NCBI RefSeq assembly: GCF_009829325.1
Contig: NZ_VUOS01000002.1
Location: 299,872-363,871 of the forward strand
Direction of reading: 5' to 3'
Length of the DNA: 64,000 nt
Origin: Nocardia sp. CY41
Lineage (GTDB): Bacteria; Actinomycetota; Actinomycetes; Mycobacteriales; Mycobacteriaceae
Shown here: one piece after another, positions 45,580 through 55,688 of the stretch
Position numbering within the stretch: position 1 is the first letter of the stretch
Layout: each line of letters opens with the position of its first letter
The notes under the pieces: model-generated
The model's input: only the letters and a program-made list of their open reading frames with translations
Database searches by the model: none
What the model was told of the DNA's origin: nothing
Position numbers and translations under genes: made by a program

Positions 45580-46404
45580 ATGGCGAACTACACCGCTGCC
45601 GATGTGAAGCGGCTCCGGGAGCTGACCGGCTCCGGGATGATGGACTGCAAGAACGCGCTGGCCGAGACCGACGGTGACTTCGACAAGGCCGTCGAACTGC
45701 TGCGCATCAAGGGCGCCAAGGACGTCGGCAAGCGTGCCGAGCGGACCACCGCCGAAGGCCTGGTCGCCGCCAAGGACGGCGTCATGGTCGAGATCAACTC
45801 CGAGACCGACTTCGTCGCGAAGAACGCGGAGTTCCAGCAGCTGGCCGAGCAGGTCGTCGCCGCGGCGGCGGCCGCGAAGCCGGGCGACCTGGAGACGCTG
45901 AAGGCCCTCGACCTGGGCGGCAAGACCGTCGACGAGGCGGTGCAGGCGCTCGCCGCGAAGATCGGCGAGAAGCTCGAGCTGCGCCGCGTCATCTCGCTGA
46001 ACGGCCCGGTCGCCACCTACCTGCACAAGCGTGCTTCGGACCTGCCGCCCGCCGTCGGCGTGCTGGTCGAGTACACCGGTGAGGGCGACGCCGCTGCCGA
46101 GGCCGCTCGCGCCGCCGCCATGCAGGTCGCCGCGCTCAAGGCCAAGTACGTCACCCGCGACGAGGTTCCGGCCGACATCGTGGAGAACGAGCGCCGCATC
46201 GCCGAGCAGACCGCTCGCGAAGAGGGCAAGCCGGAAGCCGCGCTGCCGAAGATCACCGAGGGCCGGGTCAACGGCTTCTTCAAGGACGTCGTGCTGCTCG
46301 AGCAGCCGTCGGTCACCGATTCGAAGAAGACCGTCAAGGCGTTGCTGGACGAGGCCGGTGTCACCGTCACCCGCTTCGCCCGCTTCGAGGTCGGCGCGAA
46401 CTGA
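45580..46404 (+). CDS. tsf: Elongation factor Ts
   Basis: The product has 274 residues. The N-terminal UBA-like domain ([27 protein letters not shown]) and the [10 protein letters not shown] motif that contacts EF-Tu are intact, as are the two core subdomains. EF-Ts exchanges GDP for GTP on EF-Tu. The ATG is preceded by GAAGGAGG at fourteen bases. A strong terminator ends the rpsB-tsf unit. Confidence 0.97.
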   Translation: MANYTAADVKRLRELTGSGMMDCKNALAETDGDFDKAVELLRIKGAKDVGKRAERTTAEGLVAAKDGVMVEINSETDFVAKNAEFQQLAEQVVAAAAAAKPGDLETLKALDLGGKTVDEAVQALAAKIGEKLELRRVISLNGPVATYLHKRASDLPPAVGVLVEYTGEGDAAAEAARAAAMQVAALKAKYVTRDEVPADIVENERRIAEQTAREEGKPEAALPKITEGRVNGFFKDVVLLEQPSVTDSKKTVKALLDEAGVTVTRFARFEVGAN

Positions 46405-46427
46405 TTCTCGCCGCACCCCCAGCGTGT

Positions 46428-46470
46428 AGGCCCCCCGACGACCGAACGAACACCGGTTGACGGGGGGCCT
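46428..46470 (+). terminator. Terminator after tsf
   Basis: AGGCCCCCCG pairs perfectly with CGGGGGGCCT across 23 bases, followed by TCTGCTG. Confidence 0.7.
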
Positions 46471-46599
46471 TCTGCTGCCGCTCCAACCGAATAAGGCAGG
46501 ATGGATGCCGCTCTGCCTTGCTCTACGTCACAGGCGCTCGCCATGAGCAACGAATCGCCGGAAGAACGACAATCCCTCGCCGAAGGAGACTGGAGACCC

Positions 46600-47328
46600 A
46601 TGACGGACCCGGGGACCGATCGCCCAGGATATCGCCGGGTACTGCTGAAACTCGGCGGGGAGATGTTCGGCGGCGGGAAGGTCGGGCTGGACCCGGACGT
46701 CGTGCAGACGGTGGCCGAGCAGATCGCCGAGGTGGTCGCCACCGGCGTCCAGGTGGCCGTGGTGATCGGCGGCGGGAATTTCTTCCGCGGCGCCGAACTC
46801 GAGGAGCGCGGCATGGAACGCGCCCGTTCGGACTACATGGGCATGCTCGGCACCGTCATGAACAGCCTTGCGCTGCAAGACTTCCTGCAGCAGCAGGGCG
46901 TGGACACCCGGGTGCAGACCGCGATCACCATGGGCCAGGTCGCCGAGCCCTACCTGCCGCTGCGTGCCAAGCGGCACCTGGAGAAGGGCCGTGTGGTCAT
47001 CTTCGGAGCGGGCATGGGCATGCCGTACTTCTCCACCGACACCACCGCCGCCCAGCGCGCGCTGGAGATCGGCGCGGACGTGGTGTTGATGGCCAAGGCG
47101 GTCGACGGAGTCTTCACCGCCGACCCGCGCGTCGACGAGACCGCGACCATGTACTCCGAGATCACGCACAAAGAGGTCATCGAGCGCGACCTCAAGGTCG
47201 CGGACGCGACCGCCTTCAGCTTGTGCATGGACAACCAGATGCCGATTCTGGTGTTCAATTTGTTGACCAAGGGCAATATCGCCCGCGCGGTCGCCGGTGA
47301 GAAGATCGGCACACTGGTTCGGTCCTGA
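46600..47328 (+). CDS. pyrH: UMP kinase
   Basis: The product has 242 residues of the amino-acid-kinase fold: [66 protein letters not shown] and [10 protein letters not shown]. It phosphorylates UMP to UDP and is the bacterial hexameric type controlled by GTP and UTP. The ATG at 46600 has GGAG upstream. It starts the pyrH-frr-cdsA group. Confidence 0.97.
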   Translation: MTDPGTDRPGYRRVLLKLGGEMFGGGKVGLDPDVVQTVAEQIAEVVATGVQVAVVIGGGNFFRGAELEERGMERARSDYMGMLGTVMNSLALQDFLQQQGVDTRVQTAITMGQVAEPYLPLRAKRHLEKGRVVIFGAGMGMPYFSTDTTAAQRALEIGADVVLMAKAVDGVFTADPRVDETATMYSEITHKEVIERDLKVADATAFSLCMDNQMPILVFNLLTKGNIARAVAGEKIGTLVRS

Positions 47329-47378
47329 TACCCGCGGACCGCGGATCATGACATGACGACGCTGTGGAGGAAACGGTC

Positions 47379-47936
47379 GTGATAGAAGAAGCGCTCTTCG
47401 ACGCCGAGGAGAAGATGGAGAAGGCCGTCTCGGTAGCGAAGGACGATCTCGGAACCATTCGTACCGGTCGCGCGAACCCGGGCATGTTCTCCCGGGTCGT
47501 GGTCGACTATTACGGGTCGCCGACCCCGATCACCCAGATGTCCAGCATCACGGTGCCGGAGCCGCGCATGGTCGTGATCAAGCCCTACGAGGCGGGCCAG
47601 CTCGGGGCGATCGAGACCGCGATCCGCAACTCGGATCTCGGTGTCAATCCCACGAACAACGGCGACATCATCCGGATCAGCGTGCCGCAGCTGACCGAGG
47701 AGCGCCGCCGCGAACTCGCCAAGCAGGCGAGGGGCAAAGGCGAGGACGCCAAGGTCGCCATCCGCAATGTCCGTCGCAAGGCGATGGACGAACTGTCGCG
47801 CATCCAGAAAGATGGCGAGGCAGGCGAGGACGAGGTCGGGCGCGCCGAGAAGGAGCTCGACAAGACCACCGCCAAGTATGTCGGCCAGATCGATGAACTG
47901 GTCAAGCACAAGGAAGCCGAACTGCTCGAGGTCTGA
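47379..47936 (+). CDS. frr: Ribosome recycling factor
   Basis: The product has 185 residues, the exact family length, from the GTG at 47379 with GGAGG seven bases upstream. Recognisable parts are [63 protein letters not shown] and the long helical [16 protein letters not shown] splits post-termination ribosomes with EF-G. A longer frame from 47364 lacks a better start. Confidence 0.97.
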   Translation: MIEEALFDAEEKMEKAVSVAKDDLGTIRTGRANPGMFSRVVVDYYGSPTPITQMSSITVPEPRMVVIKPYEAGQLGAIETAIRNSDLGVNPTNNGDIIRISVPQLTEERRRELAKQARGKGEDAKVAIRNVRRKAMDELSRIQKDGEAGEDEVGRAEKELDKTTAKYVGQIDELVKHKEAELLEV

Positions 47937-48047
47937 CGCGGATCGGCCGGTAGGCGTGGCGGGGGCCCGGAGGAGGCCCCGCGTCACCGCGAGTGCCGCC
48001 GAGTCAGCGCAAGGCCCGCCCGGGCGGGGGACGAACGGAACGACGAG

Positions 48048-49058
48048 TTGAGCGACGGGACAATCGTGGCCGAGAACGCCGCCGCGACCGGTGCGGCAGA
48101 GGAGCCGCCGGTGAACGGGACAGCCGATGCGATGCAGCAGCGCGCGCACGATGCTCCTGGGTCCGGTCATGAACCGTTAGGCGCCCCCGCGGCGTCGGCT
48201 CCCGATCCCGCGGCAGGCCACACCGCGCCAGCGTCGAGTGGATCGCGCGCGGGTCGCAACTTGCCCGCCGCGCTCACCGTCGGCTTCGGTCTGGGCCTTT
48301 CGCTGATCGCGATCCTGCTGTTCGTGCCGAAGGTGTTCATCGGCGTCGCGGCGGCCGGGGTCGGCGTGGCCACCTGGGAAGTCGCCAAGCGGCTGCGTGA
48401 AGCCGACGTGCTGGTCCCGCGCGTTCCGCTGATCGCGGGCGGCCAAGCGGTGTTCTGGCTGGGCTGGCCGTACGGCGCCAGCGGCGTCGCGGGCGCGTTC
48501 GCCGCCACCACGCTGATCTGCATGGTGTGGCGGCTGTTCGACCACGGTTTACAGACCGCACCGCGAAACTTCTTGCGCGACACCGCCATCACGGTGTTCG
48601 CGCTGGCCTGGATTCCCTTGCTCGCCTCGTTCGCGACGCTGTTGCTGCTGGAGCCGGACGGCAACCTGCGGGTGCTGACCTTCATGATCCTGGTCGTGTG
48701 CTCCGACGTCGGCGGATACGTGGCAGGCGTGCTGTTCGGCAAGCATCCGATGGTGCCCTCGATCAGCCCGAAGAAGTCGTGGGAGGGTTTCGCGGGCTCG
48801 CTGGTGTTCAGCGTGATCGGCGGCCTGCTCACGGTGACGCTGCTGCTGGAGGCCAACTCGATGATCGGCGTCGTGCTCGGCGTCGGCCTGGTGCTGGTGG
48901 CCACCTGCGGCGATCTGATCGAATCGCAGATCAAGCGCGAACTCGGCATCAAGGACATGGGTACGTTGCTGCCGGGTCACGGGGGCATCATGGACCGTCT
49001 CGACTCCATGCTTCCCTCGGCGTTCGTCTCCTGGCTGGTGCTGTCCACGCTGCTGTGA
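48048..49058 (+). CDS. cdsA: Phosphatidate cytidylyltransferase (CDP-DAG synthase)
   Basis: The product has 336 residues. A polar, Ala/Pro-rich cytoplasmic N-terminus of about 70 residues precedes about eight membrane helices. The family signature is near the end: DLIESQIKRELGIKDMGTLLPGHGGIMDRLDSMLP. CdsA makes CDP-diacylglycerol from phosphatidic acid and CTP, the precursor of phosphatidylinositol, mannosides and cardiolipin. The TTG at 48048 is the likely start; a GTG at 48066 is an alternative. It converges with the LapA-like gene, nine bases apart. Confidence 0.95.
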   Translation: MSDGTIVAENAAATGAAEEPPVNGTADAMQQRAHDAPGSGHEPLGAPAASAPDPAAGHTAPASSGSRAGRNLPAALTVGFGLGLSLIAILLFVPKVFIGVAAAGVGVATWEVAKRLREADVLVPRVPLIAGGQAVFWLGWPYGASGVAGAFAATTLICMVWRLFDHGLQTAPRNFLRDTAITVFALAWIPLLASFATLLLLEPDGNLRVLTFMILVVCSDVGGYVAGVLFGKHPMVPSISPKKSWEGFAGSLVFSVIGGLLTVTLLLEANSMIGVVLGVGLVLVATCGDLIESQIKRELGIKDMGTLLPGHGGIMDRLDSMLPSAFVSWLVLSTLL

Positions 49059-49067
49059 TCCGGCGCG

Positions 49068-49415
49068 TCAGCCCTTCTTGGCCGCGCGGCGCAGCTGCAG
49101 GATGCGCACGCCGCCCACCGAGGCCATGACGAGCGCGCCGCCGATCACCGACAGCAGCACGGTGACGCCGAGCGGCAGCGAGAAGTCCCAGAAGAAGAAG
49201 TGCACTTGGACCTGTTCGAGGTTCTGCACGATGAAGATCAGCAACAGGACCAGGATCAGGACGCCGGCGACGAGCCCGGTCCAGGCGTAACCGGTACGCG
49301 AGGCCAGCGACTTCTTGGCCGGTAGGAGGGGTGGGGCGCTCGGCGGCGTCGTGCGCTTGCGCTGCGACAGGTCCGGGTCCGGCTCCGGCGGGTGTTCGGG
49401 GGGATGCGTGGACAT
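49068..49415 (-). CDS. LapA (DUF1049) family membrane protein
   Basis: The product has 115 residues. A Pro/Glu-rich cytoplasmic N-terminus (THPPEHPPEPDPD) precedes two membrane helices, the first of them WTGLVAGVLILVLLLIFIVQ, followed by NLEQVQVHFFFWDFSLPLGV, the hallmark between the helices. LapA-like proteins are linked to lipopolysaccharide assembly in Gram-negatives, but their role in actinobacteria is unclear. The ATG at 49415 begins the protein-like part. Confidence 0.88.
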   Translation of the reverse strand: MSTHPPEHPPEPDPDLSQRKRTTPPSAPPLLPAKKSLASRTGYAWTGLVAGVLILVLLLIFIVQNLEQVQVHFFFWDFSLPLGVTVLLSVIGGALVMASVGGVRILQLRRAAKKG

Positions 49416-49540
49416 ATCTCGATCATGGCCGACGGCTATGACGGCCGCAGGTATTTCCCGGCGACGAACCGGGCATGTCGGGCCGCCCGCGTGTGGTCGG
49501 GTGCCGGGGAAGTTCCGGCGGATGGGAGAATGGACCAACT

Positions 49541-50650
49541 ATGACCGTCTCCTTGCCCTTGGTTTTCGACGCTCCGCGCCGTGGCATGCCGCCGCGCCAT
49601 CTCGCCGACCTCGATGCCGAGGGCAGGCGCGCGGCCGTCGAGGAACTGGGCCTGCCGAAGTTCCGCGCCGATCAGATCGCCCGCCAGTACTACGCGCGTT
49701 TGCAGGCCGATCCGGCACGGATGACCGATCTGCCCGCCGCGGTCCGGGAGAAGATCGGCGAGGCGCTGTTCCCGCCGCTGCTGAGTGTGGTCAAGCACGT
49801 CGCGTGCGACGACGGGGAGACCCGCAAGACCTTGTGGCGCGCGGGCGACGGCACGCTGCTGGAGAGCGTCTTGATGCGCTATCCCGACCGCGCGACCCTG
49901 TGCATCTCCAGCCAAGCCGGTTGCGGCATGGCGTGCCCGTTCTGCGCGACCGGTCAGGGCGGGCTGAACCGCAATCTGTCGACCGCCGAAATCGTCGACC
50001 AGGTGCGTGCCGCGGCCGCGGCGCTGCGGGACGGAGAGGTGGCGGGCGGGCCGGGCAGGCTGTCCAACATCGTCTTCATGGGCATGGGGGAGCCGCTGGC
50101 CAACTACAAGCGGGTGGTCGCCGCGGTCCGCCGGATCACCTCGCCCGCGCCGGACGGTCTGGGTATCTCTCAGCGCAACGTCGTGGTGTCGACCGTCGGA
50201 TTGGCTCCGGCCATTCGCAAACTGGCCGACGAGGGATTGTCGGTCACGCTCGCCGTCTCCCTGCACACGCCCGACGACGAACTGCGCGACACTCTGGTAC
50301 CGGTCAACAATCGCTGGCCGGTCGCCGAGGTGCTCGACGCGGCTCGCTACTACGCCGACAAGACGGGCCGTCGGGTCTCGGTCGAATACGCGCTGATCCG
50401 CGATATCAACGATCACCCGTGGCGTGCGGACATGCTGGGCGAGAAACTGCACAAGGCGCTCGGGTCCCGGGTGCACGTCAACGTCATCCCGCTCAACCCG
50501 ACCCCGGGCAGCAAGTGGGACGCCAGCCCGAAGCCGGTCGAGCAGGAGTTCGTCCGCCGCGTCAACGCACAGGGCGTGCCCTGCACGGTCCGCGATACCC
50601 GCGGCCAGGAGATCGCCGCGGCGTGTGGGCAATTGGCGGCGGAGAACTGA
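49541..50650 (+). CDS. rlmN: 23S rRNA/tRNA adenine-C2 methyltransferase RlmN
   Basis: The product has 369 residues. It has the radical-SAM cluster CGMACPFC, the preceding [41 protein letters not shown] and the late catalytic cysteine in [10 protein letters not shown]. RlmN methylates A2503 of 23S rRNA and A37 of some tRNAs via a methylated cysteine. The ATG at 49541 is preferred; GGGAG is about fourteen bases upstream. In relatives it follows cdsA, as here. Confidence 0.96.
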   Translation: MTVSLPLVFDAPRRGMPPRHLADLDAEGRRAAVEELGLPKFRADQIARQYYARLQADPARMTDLPAAVREKIGEALFPPLLSVVKHVACDDGETRKTLWRAGDGTLLESVLMRYPDRATLCISSQAGCGMACPFCATGQGGLNRNLSTAEIVDQVRAAAAALRDGEVAGGPGRLSNIVFMGMGEPLANYKRVVAAVRRITSPAPDGLGISQRNVVVSTVGLAPAIRKLADEGLSVTLAVSLHTPDDELRDTLVPVNNRWPVAEVLDAARYYADKTGRRVSVEYALIRDINDHPWRADMLGEKLHKALGSRVHVNVIPLNPTPGSKWDASPKPVEQEFVRRVNAQGVPCTVRDTRGQEIAAACGQLAAEN

Positions 50651-50756
50651 GATACCCCCGATCCGCCGGGCGAATGATTGCCCCCGGATGTCGTGTCGCG
50701 GAATCCGCTATGACCTCGCGTTGTCCGGGCGGTAACTTCCCCCGCCGGCCGACGCG

Positions 50757-51170
50757 CTAGCCGCGGTTCTTCGCCGGGCGGTTGGTGGCGGCGCGGCGTT
50801 CGGCTTCTTTCGCCTTGATGCGCTCGTTCTCCGCCCGGACCGCCGCGTAGTTCTCGCGCTCGTGCACGAGCCATTCCGGCGGGTCGGCGAGCAGGGCGTC
50901 GATCTCCTCGGCGGTGAGGTGGTCGGAGACCCCGGCCCGGGTCAAGCCGGTGTTGGAGACGCCGAGTTTGCGGGCCACCACGTCGCGGGGGAAGGGGCCG
51001 GTGCGGCGCAATTCGGTGAGCCATTCGGGGGGATCGTTGCGCAGCGCGTCCAGCTGAGCGCGAGAGATCGGCGCGTTGCGGAACTCCTCGGGCGCGGCCG
51101 GAAGGTAGATGCCGAGTTTGTCGGCCGCAGTCAGCGGCTTCATCGTCTGCGGTTTCTTGTCCGGGCTCAC
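50757..51170 (-). CDS. DUF5997 family protein
   Basis: The product has 137 residues with two copies of a short repeat, AQLDALRNDPPEWLTELRR and EEIDALLADPPEWLVHERE, and a segment DVVARKLGVSNTGLTR that looks like a helix-turn-helix. This matches DUF5997 as I remember it, a family usually encoded beside a LysR regulator, as here. TAGGCT is six bases before the GTG at 51170, so I chose that codon over GTG 51176. The function is unknown. Confidence 0.83.
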   Translation of the reverse strand: MSPDKKPQTMKPLTAADKLGIYLPAAPEEFRNAPISRAQLDALRNDPPEWLTELRRTGPFPRDVVARKLGVSNTGLTRAGVSDHLTAEEIDALLADPPEWLVHERENYAAVRAENERIKAKEAERRAATNRPAKNRG

Positions 51171-51176
51171 CGGCAC

Positions 51177-51182
51177 AGCCTA
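51177..51182 (-). promoter_or_regulatory. -10 box TAGGCT, leaderless DUF5997 start
   Basis: On the minus strand TAGGCT is followed by GTGCCG and the GTG at 51170. Confidence 0.45.
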
Positions 51183-51332
51183 GCGGGCACGGCAGGAGGG
51201 ACCCGTCCGCAGCCCCGCCTCGGACCACACGGAGACGCGGCGACCGCTCGACGGGCGCTCGCCGTGTGCGCGGGACACGAGCTGGGCGGCCGTCTATCCG
51301 GCGGCGCGAAGGGCTCACTTCGGCTGGTGGCA

Positions 51333-51338
51333 TACGCT
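51333..51338 (+). promoter_or_regulatory. -10 box TACGCT, leaderless lysR start
   Basis: TACGCT is followed by seven bases and the ATG at 51346; no ribosome-binding site is present. Confidence 0.5.
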
Positions 51339-51345
51339 TCCACGA

Positions 51346-52269
51346 ATGAGCCGGTTGGAGTCGATCGATGTGGTGCGCCTGCGCTGGTTCGTCGCGGTCG
51401 CGCAGGAGTTGCACTTCGCGCGCGCGGCGAAATCACTGCACATCTCGCGGCAGAAGCTGAGCCATACCGTCATCGATTTGGAAAACGAACTCGGGATTAA
51501 GCTCTTCGTGCCCGGCGCGCAACCGACCCAGCTCACCGCCGACGGGCGGCAGGTACTGGAGCAGGCGCGCGAGCTCATCGCGCGGGCCGAGTCGGGTGCG
51601 CAGCGGCCCGAACCGGAGGCTGCGGCCGTCCTGCGGGTAGGTTTCGTGCCGGGCGTCACGGTGTCCAAATGGACGCGGATCTGGGCGGAGCGGTTCCCGG
51701 ACACCCCGCTCGAGGTCAGCGCGCTGGCGCAGGCGGAGCAGGAAGCGGCTCTGCGCGGGGGGAGCGTGGACATGTGCTTCGTCCGGCTTCCGATCGACCG
51801 CGAAGGGATGAGCGCGATCCCGCTCTACCGGGAGGTTCCGGTCGTGGTGGTGCAGAAGGAGCACCCGCTGTCGGTATTCGACGAGGTGCGCATGGCCGAC
51901 CTGGCCGACGAGCGCCTTCAGGACACCTCGGACGTCGACGCGGTCGGCGGCGCATTGGAACTCGTCGCCGCGGCCGGTGGCGCGGCGATCGTGCCGCATT
52001 CGCTGGCCCGCCTGCATCATCGCCGCGACCTCGTCTACCGTCCGATGCTCGGCGTCCCCGATACGGAGGTCGCGCTGGCCTGGCCCGCCGGCCGCACCAC
52101 CGATCTGGTCGAGGAGTTCATCGGCGTCGTCCGTGGCCGTTCCGAGCGCAGCTCCCGCAGTCCGGCCGGAGCCGACAAGAACGAACCGCGGAAGAAGCCT
52201 CCGGCCGGAAAGGCGGGTGGTCGGCCGGCTCCGGTCAAGAAGAAGCCCTCCCGGCGCCGCGGACGCTAA
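51346..52269 (+). CDS. LysR-family regulator with a basic C-terminal tail
   Basis: The product has 307 residues. The N-terminal winged HTH is RLRWFVAVAQELHFARAAKS ... ISRQKLSHTVIDLENELG. A periplasmic-binding-like effector domain spans ~95-260. The final ~45 residues are Lys/Arg/Pro-rich (RKKPPAGKAGGRPAPVKKK), which may add non-specific DNA contact. It is divergent from the DUF5997 gene and probably regulates it. Both genes have -10 boxes within eight bases of their starts, so the 175-base gap should hold the operators. The effector is unknown. Confidence 0.9.
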   Translation: MSRLESIDVVRLRWFVAVAQELHFARAAKSLHISRQKLSHTVIDLENELGIKLFVPGAQPTQLTADGRQVLEQARELIARAESGAQRPEPEAAAVLRVGFVPGVTVSKWTRIWAERFPDTPLEVSALAQAEQEAALRGGSVDMCFVRLPIDREGMSAIPLYREVPVVVVQKEHPLSVFDEVRMADLADERLQDTSDVDAVGGALELVAAAGGAAIVPHSLARLHHRRDLVYRPMLGVPDTEVALAWPAGRTTDLVEEFIGVVRGRSERSSRSPAGADKNEPRKKPPAGKAGGRPAPVKKKPSRRRGR

Positions 52270-52283
52270 CCGGTCCATCCGGC

Positions 52284-52315
52284 GGCGGCGCGAACCCGGT
52301 CGGGTCCGCGCCGCC
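52284..52315. terminator. Bidirectional terminator between lysR and a small exported gene
   Basis: GGCGGCGCG pairs with CGCGCCGCC, with ACCC and GGGT pairing inside the loop. It lies between the convergent ends at 52269 and 52322. Confidence 0.65.
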
Positions 52316-52321
52316 CGTCTA

Positions 52322-52636
52322 TCAGTTCTTGCAGACTCGGTTCAGTTCGTCGGTCGCGGCGTCCATGCTCGTCACCTTCTCGTCGGTGAGGGCGTTGGCG
52401 TAGGCGGCGATGGCGTCCTTCTCCGGGCCGTCGGCCTGGATGGCCGAGAGCTTGGCGGCGAGGGACTGCTGCACGGTCGGGTCCAGATTCCCGCCCGACT
52501 CGTCGATAGCGGCGTTGATCGCGTCGATGGCCGCGCCGCACGCCGGTGACTGGGCATGCGCGGGCGCGGCGGGCAACAACAGCAGCGAGCCGAACGCGCT
52601 CGCGGCGAGCAGGGCAGCCGAACAGGTCTTGATCAT
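52322..52636 (-). CDS. Small exported helical protein with one cysteine pair
   Basis: The product has 104 residues. A signal peptide (MIKTCSAALLAASAFGSLLL ... AHA-QS) leads to a ~75-residue mature helical domain with cysteines near each end (SPACGAAIDAINAA; LNRVCKN), probably one disulfide joining the two ends. It is rich in Ala, Asp and Glu. No family name is recognised, though small secreted helical proteins of this kind are frequent in Nocardia and Mycobacterium. It lies alone behind a bidirectional terminator. Confidence 0.72.
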   Translation of the reverse strand: MIKTCSAALLAASAFGSLLLLPAAPAHAQSPACGAAIDAINAAIDESGGNLDPTVQQSLAAKLSAIQADGPEKDAIAAYANALTDEKVTSMDAATDELNRVCKN

Positions 52637-52768
52637 TGCGTCCTAAATAGTCGTGCGAACAGGAACCGAGGTCCGCGACCCGGCTGGGACGCGGACCTCG
52701 GACGCACACGGTACCGGGCCGTAGCCTGCGGTACAGGACGAATGGAATTGTGCGAGAAGGCCTTTCGG

Positions 52769-53035
52769 TCAGCGCGGCTTGCGCTGCAGCAGCGAGTCGC
52801 GGATCAGGATGCCCGCGATCAGGACGGCGAAGCCGACCAGGAAGATGTCCTCGATCTTGCCGCTGTGGTTGCCGACCAGCATGGCCAGCAGGATCAGCGC
52901 GACGATCCAGCCCGCGATCCGGAAGGTCCGACGCGACTCGCCGCTCCAGCCCCAGGCAGCGGAGGGAACTTCGGCGGGGTCCACGCGAGTGACGACGCGC
53001 TCGGTGTCGACGTGTTCGAGTTCCGTGGCGGCCAC
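52769..53035 (-). CDS. DUF2631 family membrane protein
   Basis: The product has 88 residues. The N-terminal half is soluble (ELEHVDTERVVTRVDPAEVP, SAAWGWSGESRRTFRIAGW). Two membrane helices (IVALILLAMLVG; IEDIFLVGFAVLIAGILI) and a basic end follow. DUF2631 proteins occur next to dxr in mycobacteria; the function is unknown. The GTG start has AAGGAG six bases upstream, a clear ribosome-binding site. It is divergent from dxr. Confidence 0.85.
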   Translation of the reverse strand: MAATELEHVDTERVVTRVDPAEVPSAAWGWSGESRRTFRIAGWIVALILLAMLVGNHSGKIEDIFLVGFAVLIAGILIRDSLLQRKPR

Positions 53036-53179
53036 GATCGCTCCTTAGCTGTTACTCGTACCGTGATTCCGGTACGCATTCGATGAGCTACTGCCGCATA
53101 TCGTGACATACGACGGTGCGTCGTTGTAAGTCGGCCCGCGCCGGTCGAACGCGCTGTGGCGGTAGGACACAATGAAGTC

Positions 53180-54319
53180 GTGTCCGACATCGTGAGAGTC
53201 CTGCTGCTGGGCAGCACCGGATCCATTGGCACTCAGGCGCTCGAGGTGATCGCCGCCAATCCCGACCGCTTCGAGGTGGTCGGACTCGCCGCGCGCGGCG
53301 GCAACACGGAGTTGCTCGCCGCCCAGATGGCCGCCACGGGCACACGCAATGTGGCCGTCGCCGATCCGGCCGCGGCCCAGCGGCTGGACCTGCCGCTGGG
53401 CGGCCCGGGCGCCGTGACCGAGCTGGTGCGCCGTACCGAGGCGGACGTCGTGCTGAACGCGCTGGTCGGTTCGCTCGGACTGGAGCCGACCCTGGCCACC
53501 CTCCAGTCGGGCACCCGACTCGCCCTGGCCAACAAGGAATCGCTGGTCGCGGGCGGTTCGCTGGTGACCAGCGCCGCCGCTCCCGGTCAAATCGTCCCGG
53601 TCGACTCGGAGCACTCCGCGCTGGCGCAGTGCCTGCGCGGAGGTCGTGCCGACGAGGTGGACCGGCTGGTGCTGACCGCTTCCGGCGGGCCGTTCCGCGG
53701 TTGGACCACCGAGATGCTCGATTCGGTCGAGCCCGCCGAGGCCAAGGCGCATCCCACCTGGTCGATGGGCCTGATGAACACCCTGAACTCGGCCTCGCTG
53801 GTGAACAAGGGGCTCGAGCTGATCGAGACGCACCTGCTGTTCGGGATTCCCTACGACCGCATCGACGTCACCGTGCACCCCCAATCGATCGTGCACTCGA
53901 TGGTCACCTTCACCGACGGCTCCACGCTCGCGCAGGCCAGCCCGCCGGATATGAAGCTGCCCATCGCACTGGCGCTCGGCTGGCCGGACCGGGTGCCCGG
54001 CGCGGCCGCGGCCTGCGATTTCGGCACCGCTTCCACTTGGACGTTCGAGCCGGTCGACAACGATGTCTTCCCCGCGGTAGAGCTGGCGCGCGCGGCCGGC
54101 CAGGCCGGTGGCAGCGTCACCGCCGTCTACAACGCCGCCAACGAGGTCGCGGTGCAGGCTTTCCTGGACGGCGCCCTCCGTTTCCCGCAGATCGTCGGCA
54201 CGGTGGCCGCCGCGGTGGAGGCGGCGCAGCAGTGGCGCGCGGAGCCGGAGACGCTCGACGAGGTTCTCGCCGCGGACACCTGGGCGCGGGAGTTCGCGGC
54301 CGCCCGCATTCACGGCTGA
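53180..54319 (+). CDS. dxr: 1-deoxy-D-xylulose 5-phosphate reductoisomerase
   Basis: The product has 379 residues. The NADPH site is [33 protein letters not shown] and [13 protein letters not shown] hold metal and substrate ligands, followed by [32 protein letters not shown] and [10 protein letters not shown]. It makes MEP, the first committed step of the non-mevalonate isoprenoid pathway, and ispG, a later enzyme, lies 2.6 kb downstream. GTG 53180 is six bases behind CACAAT and fits the family N-terminus; GTG 53156 is the upstream alternative. Confidence 0.96.
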   Translation: MSDIVRVLLLGSTGSIGTQALEVIAANPDRFEVVGLAARGGNTELLAAQMAATGTRNVAVADPAAAQRLDLPLGGPGAVTELVRRTEADVVLNALVGSLGLEPTLATLQSGTRLALANKESLVAGGSLVTSAAAPGQIVPVDSEHSALAQCLRGGRADEVDRLVLTASGGPFRGWTTEMLDSVEPAEAKAHPTWSMGLMNTLNSASLVNKGLELIETHLLFGIPYDRIDVTVHPQSIVHSMVTFTDGSTLAQASPPDMKLPIALALGWPDRVPGAAAACDFGTASTWTFEPVDNDVFPAVELARAAGQAGGSVTAVYNAANEVAVQAFLDGALRFPQIVGTVAAAVEAAQQWRAEPETLDEVLAADTWAREFAAARIHG

Positions 54320-54485
54320 AACCCTTCGGCGCCGGATCGGACGCGCGCACCGACGGCGTGCTGGCACACTGAACACACAGGACAGGACTTTGTCCGGTTA
54401 GGGTGAACAGAGTGCTCGCGGCCAGGAGCGGACGCGTGCGTGCGGGATATTCGAGCTGCGTCAACGCAGGAGGGTCGTAGAGCAG

Positions 54486-55688
54486 ATGGTGTTCGCGTTG
54501 GGATTTGTGCTGTTCGCTCTCGGCATCACGCTGTCGGTGGCGCTGCACGAATGTGGACACATGTGGGCCGCCCAGGCGACCGGAATGAAAGTGCGCCGGT
54601 ACTTCATCGGCTTCGGACCGAAGGTCTTCTCATTTCGCCGCGGCGAGACGGAGTACGGGCTCAAGGCGCTTCCACTCGGCGGCTTCTGCGACATCGCGGG
54701 TATGACGGCGCTCGATGATCTGCGTCCAGAGGAACTCGACCGCGCCATGTACCGCCAGGCCACCTGGAAGCGTCTGCTCGTCATGTCCGGTGGCATCGCG
54801 ATGAATTTCGTGCTCGGCTTCGTCCTGGTCGTAGTGCTCGCCGTCGGTTGGGGCTTGCCGAGTCTCGAACAGCCGGCGCCTACCGCGCTGGGCGCCATGG
54901 ACTGCGTGCAGAGCGAGCTTCCCGGTGGAATCGAGCAGGACTGCGCCGGCTCGGGTCCGGCGCAGCAAGCCGGTCTGCAGCGCGGCGACGTGGTCACCAA
55001 AGTCAACGATGTTCCGGTCAAGACGTGGCAGCAGTTCGTGGTCGAGACGCAGAAGGCGGTGGGTACCATCACGTACACCGTCGAACGCGGCGGCCGCACG
55101 CTGGTGATTCCGGTGACGCCGCAACGCGTGATGCGTTACCCGGACGATGGTGGTCCTGGACGTGAAGTCAGCGCGATCGGGGTGGGCCAGGATTCCTATG
55201 GGCCCGTGAAGTACAACCTTCTGTCGGCGATACCCGCCTCTGCCGCGTTCACCGGAGATCTCGGGGTAGAGGTCTTCAGGTCCCTGATCCAGATGCCGGC
55301 GAAGGTTGCGGACCTGTGGGAGGCGGTCACCGGGGGGGACCGTGACCCGAATACTCCGGTCAGCGTCTATGGAGCCAGCCGTATCGGCGGCGAGAGCGCT
55401 CGCGCGGGTCTGTGGCAAGTGTTCGTGATGATGCTGGCCAGCCTGAACTTCTTCCTCGGCGCTTTCAACGTGTTGCCGCTGCTGCCGCTCGACGGCGGCC
55501 ACATCGCGGTGGTGCTCTACGAACGGATCCGCAACGCCGTGCGGGGCGCCCGCAGGCTTCCACCAGGAGCTCCGGTCGATTACCTGAAGTTGCTGCCGAT
55601 CACATATGTGTTCGTGGTGATGGGCGGTGCGTACATGCTGCTGACATTGGCGGCCGATATCGTGAACCCGATCAAACTCTTCCCGTAA
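54486..55688 (+). CDS. rip1: Site-2 protease Rip1 (M50 family)
   Basis: The product has 400 residues. The zinc site HECGH is at residues 21-25 in the first membrane helix, and the third ligand is in NVLPLLPLDGGH near the C-terminus. A PDZ domain lies between (GLQRGDVVTKVNDVPVKTW), and about four membrane helices are visible. In M. tuberculosis Rip1 cleaves anti-sigma factors and controls cell-envelope genes. The dxr-rip1-ispG order is conserved, although an extra exported gene interrupts it here. A 166-base gap separates it from dxr. Confidence 0.95.
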   Translation: MVFALGFVLFALGITLSVALHECGHMWAAQATGMKVRRYFIGFGPKVFSFRRGETEYGLKALPLGGFCDIAGMTALDDLRPEELDRAMYRQATWKRLLVMSGGIAMNFVLGFVLVVVLAVGWGLPSLEQPAPTALGAMDCVQSELPGGIEQDCAGSGPAQQAGLQRGDVVTKVNDVPVKTWQQFVVETQKAVGTITYTVERGGRTLVIPVTPQRVMRYPDDGGPGREVSAIGVGQDSYGPVKYNLLSAIPASAAFTGDLGVEVFRSLIQMPAKVADLWEAVTGGDRDPNTPVSVYGASRIGGESARAGLWQVFVMMLASLNFFLGAFNVLPLLPLDGGHIAVVLYERIRNAVRGARRLPPGAPVDYLKLLPITYVFVVMGGAYMLLTLAADIVNPIKLFP

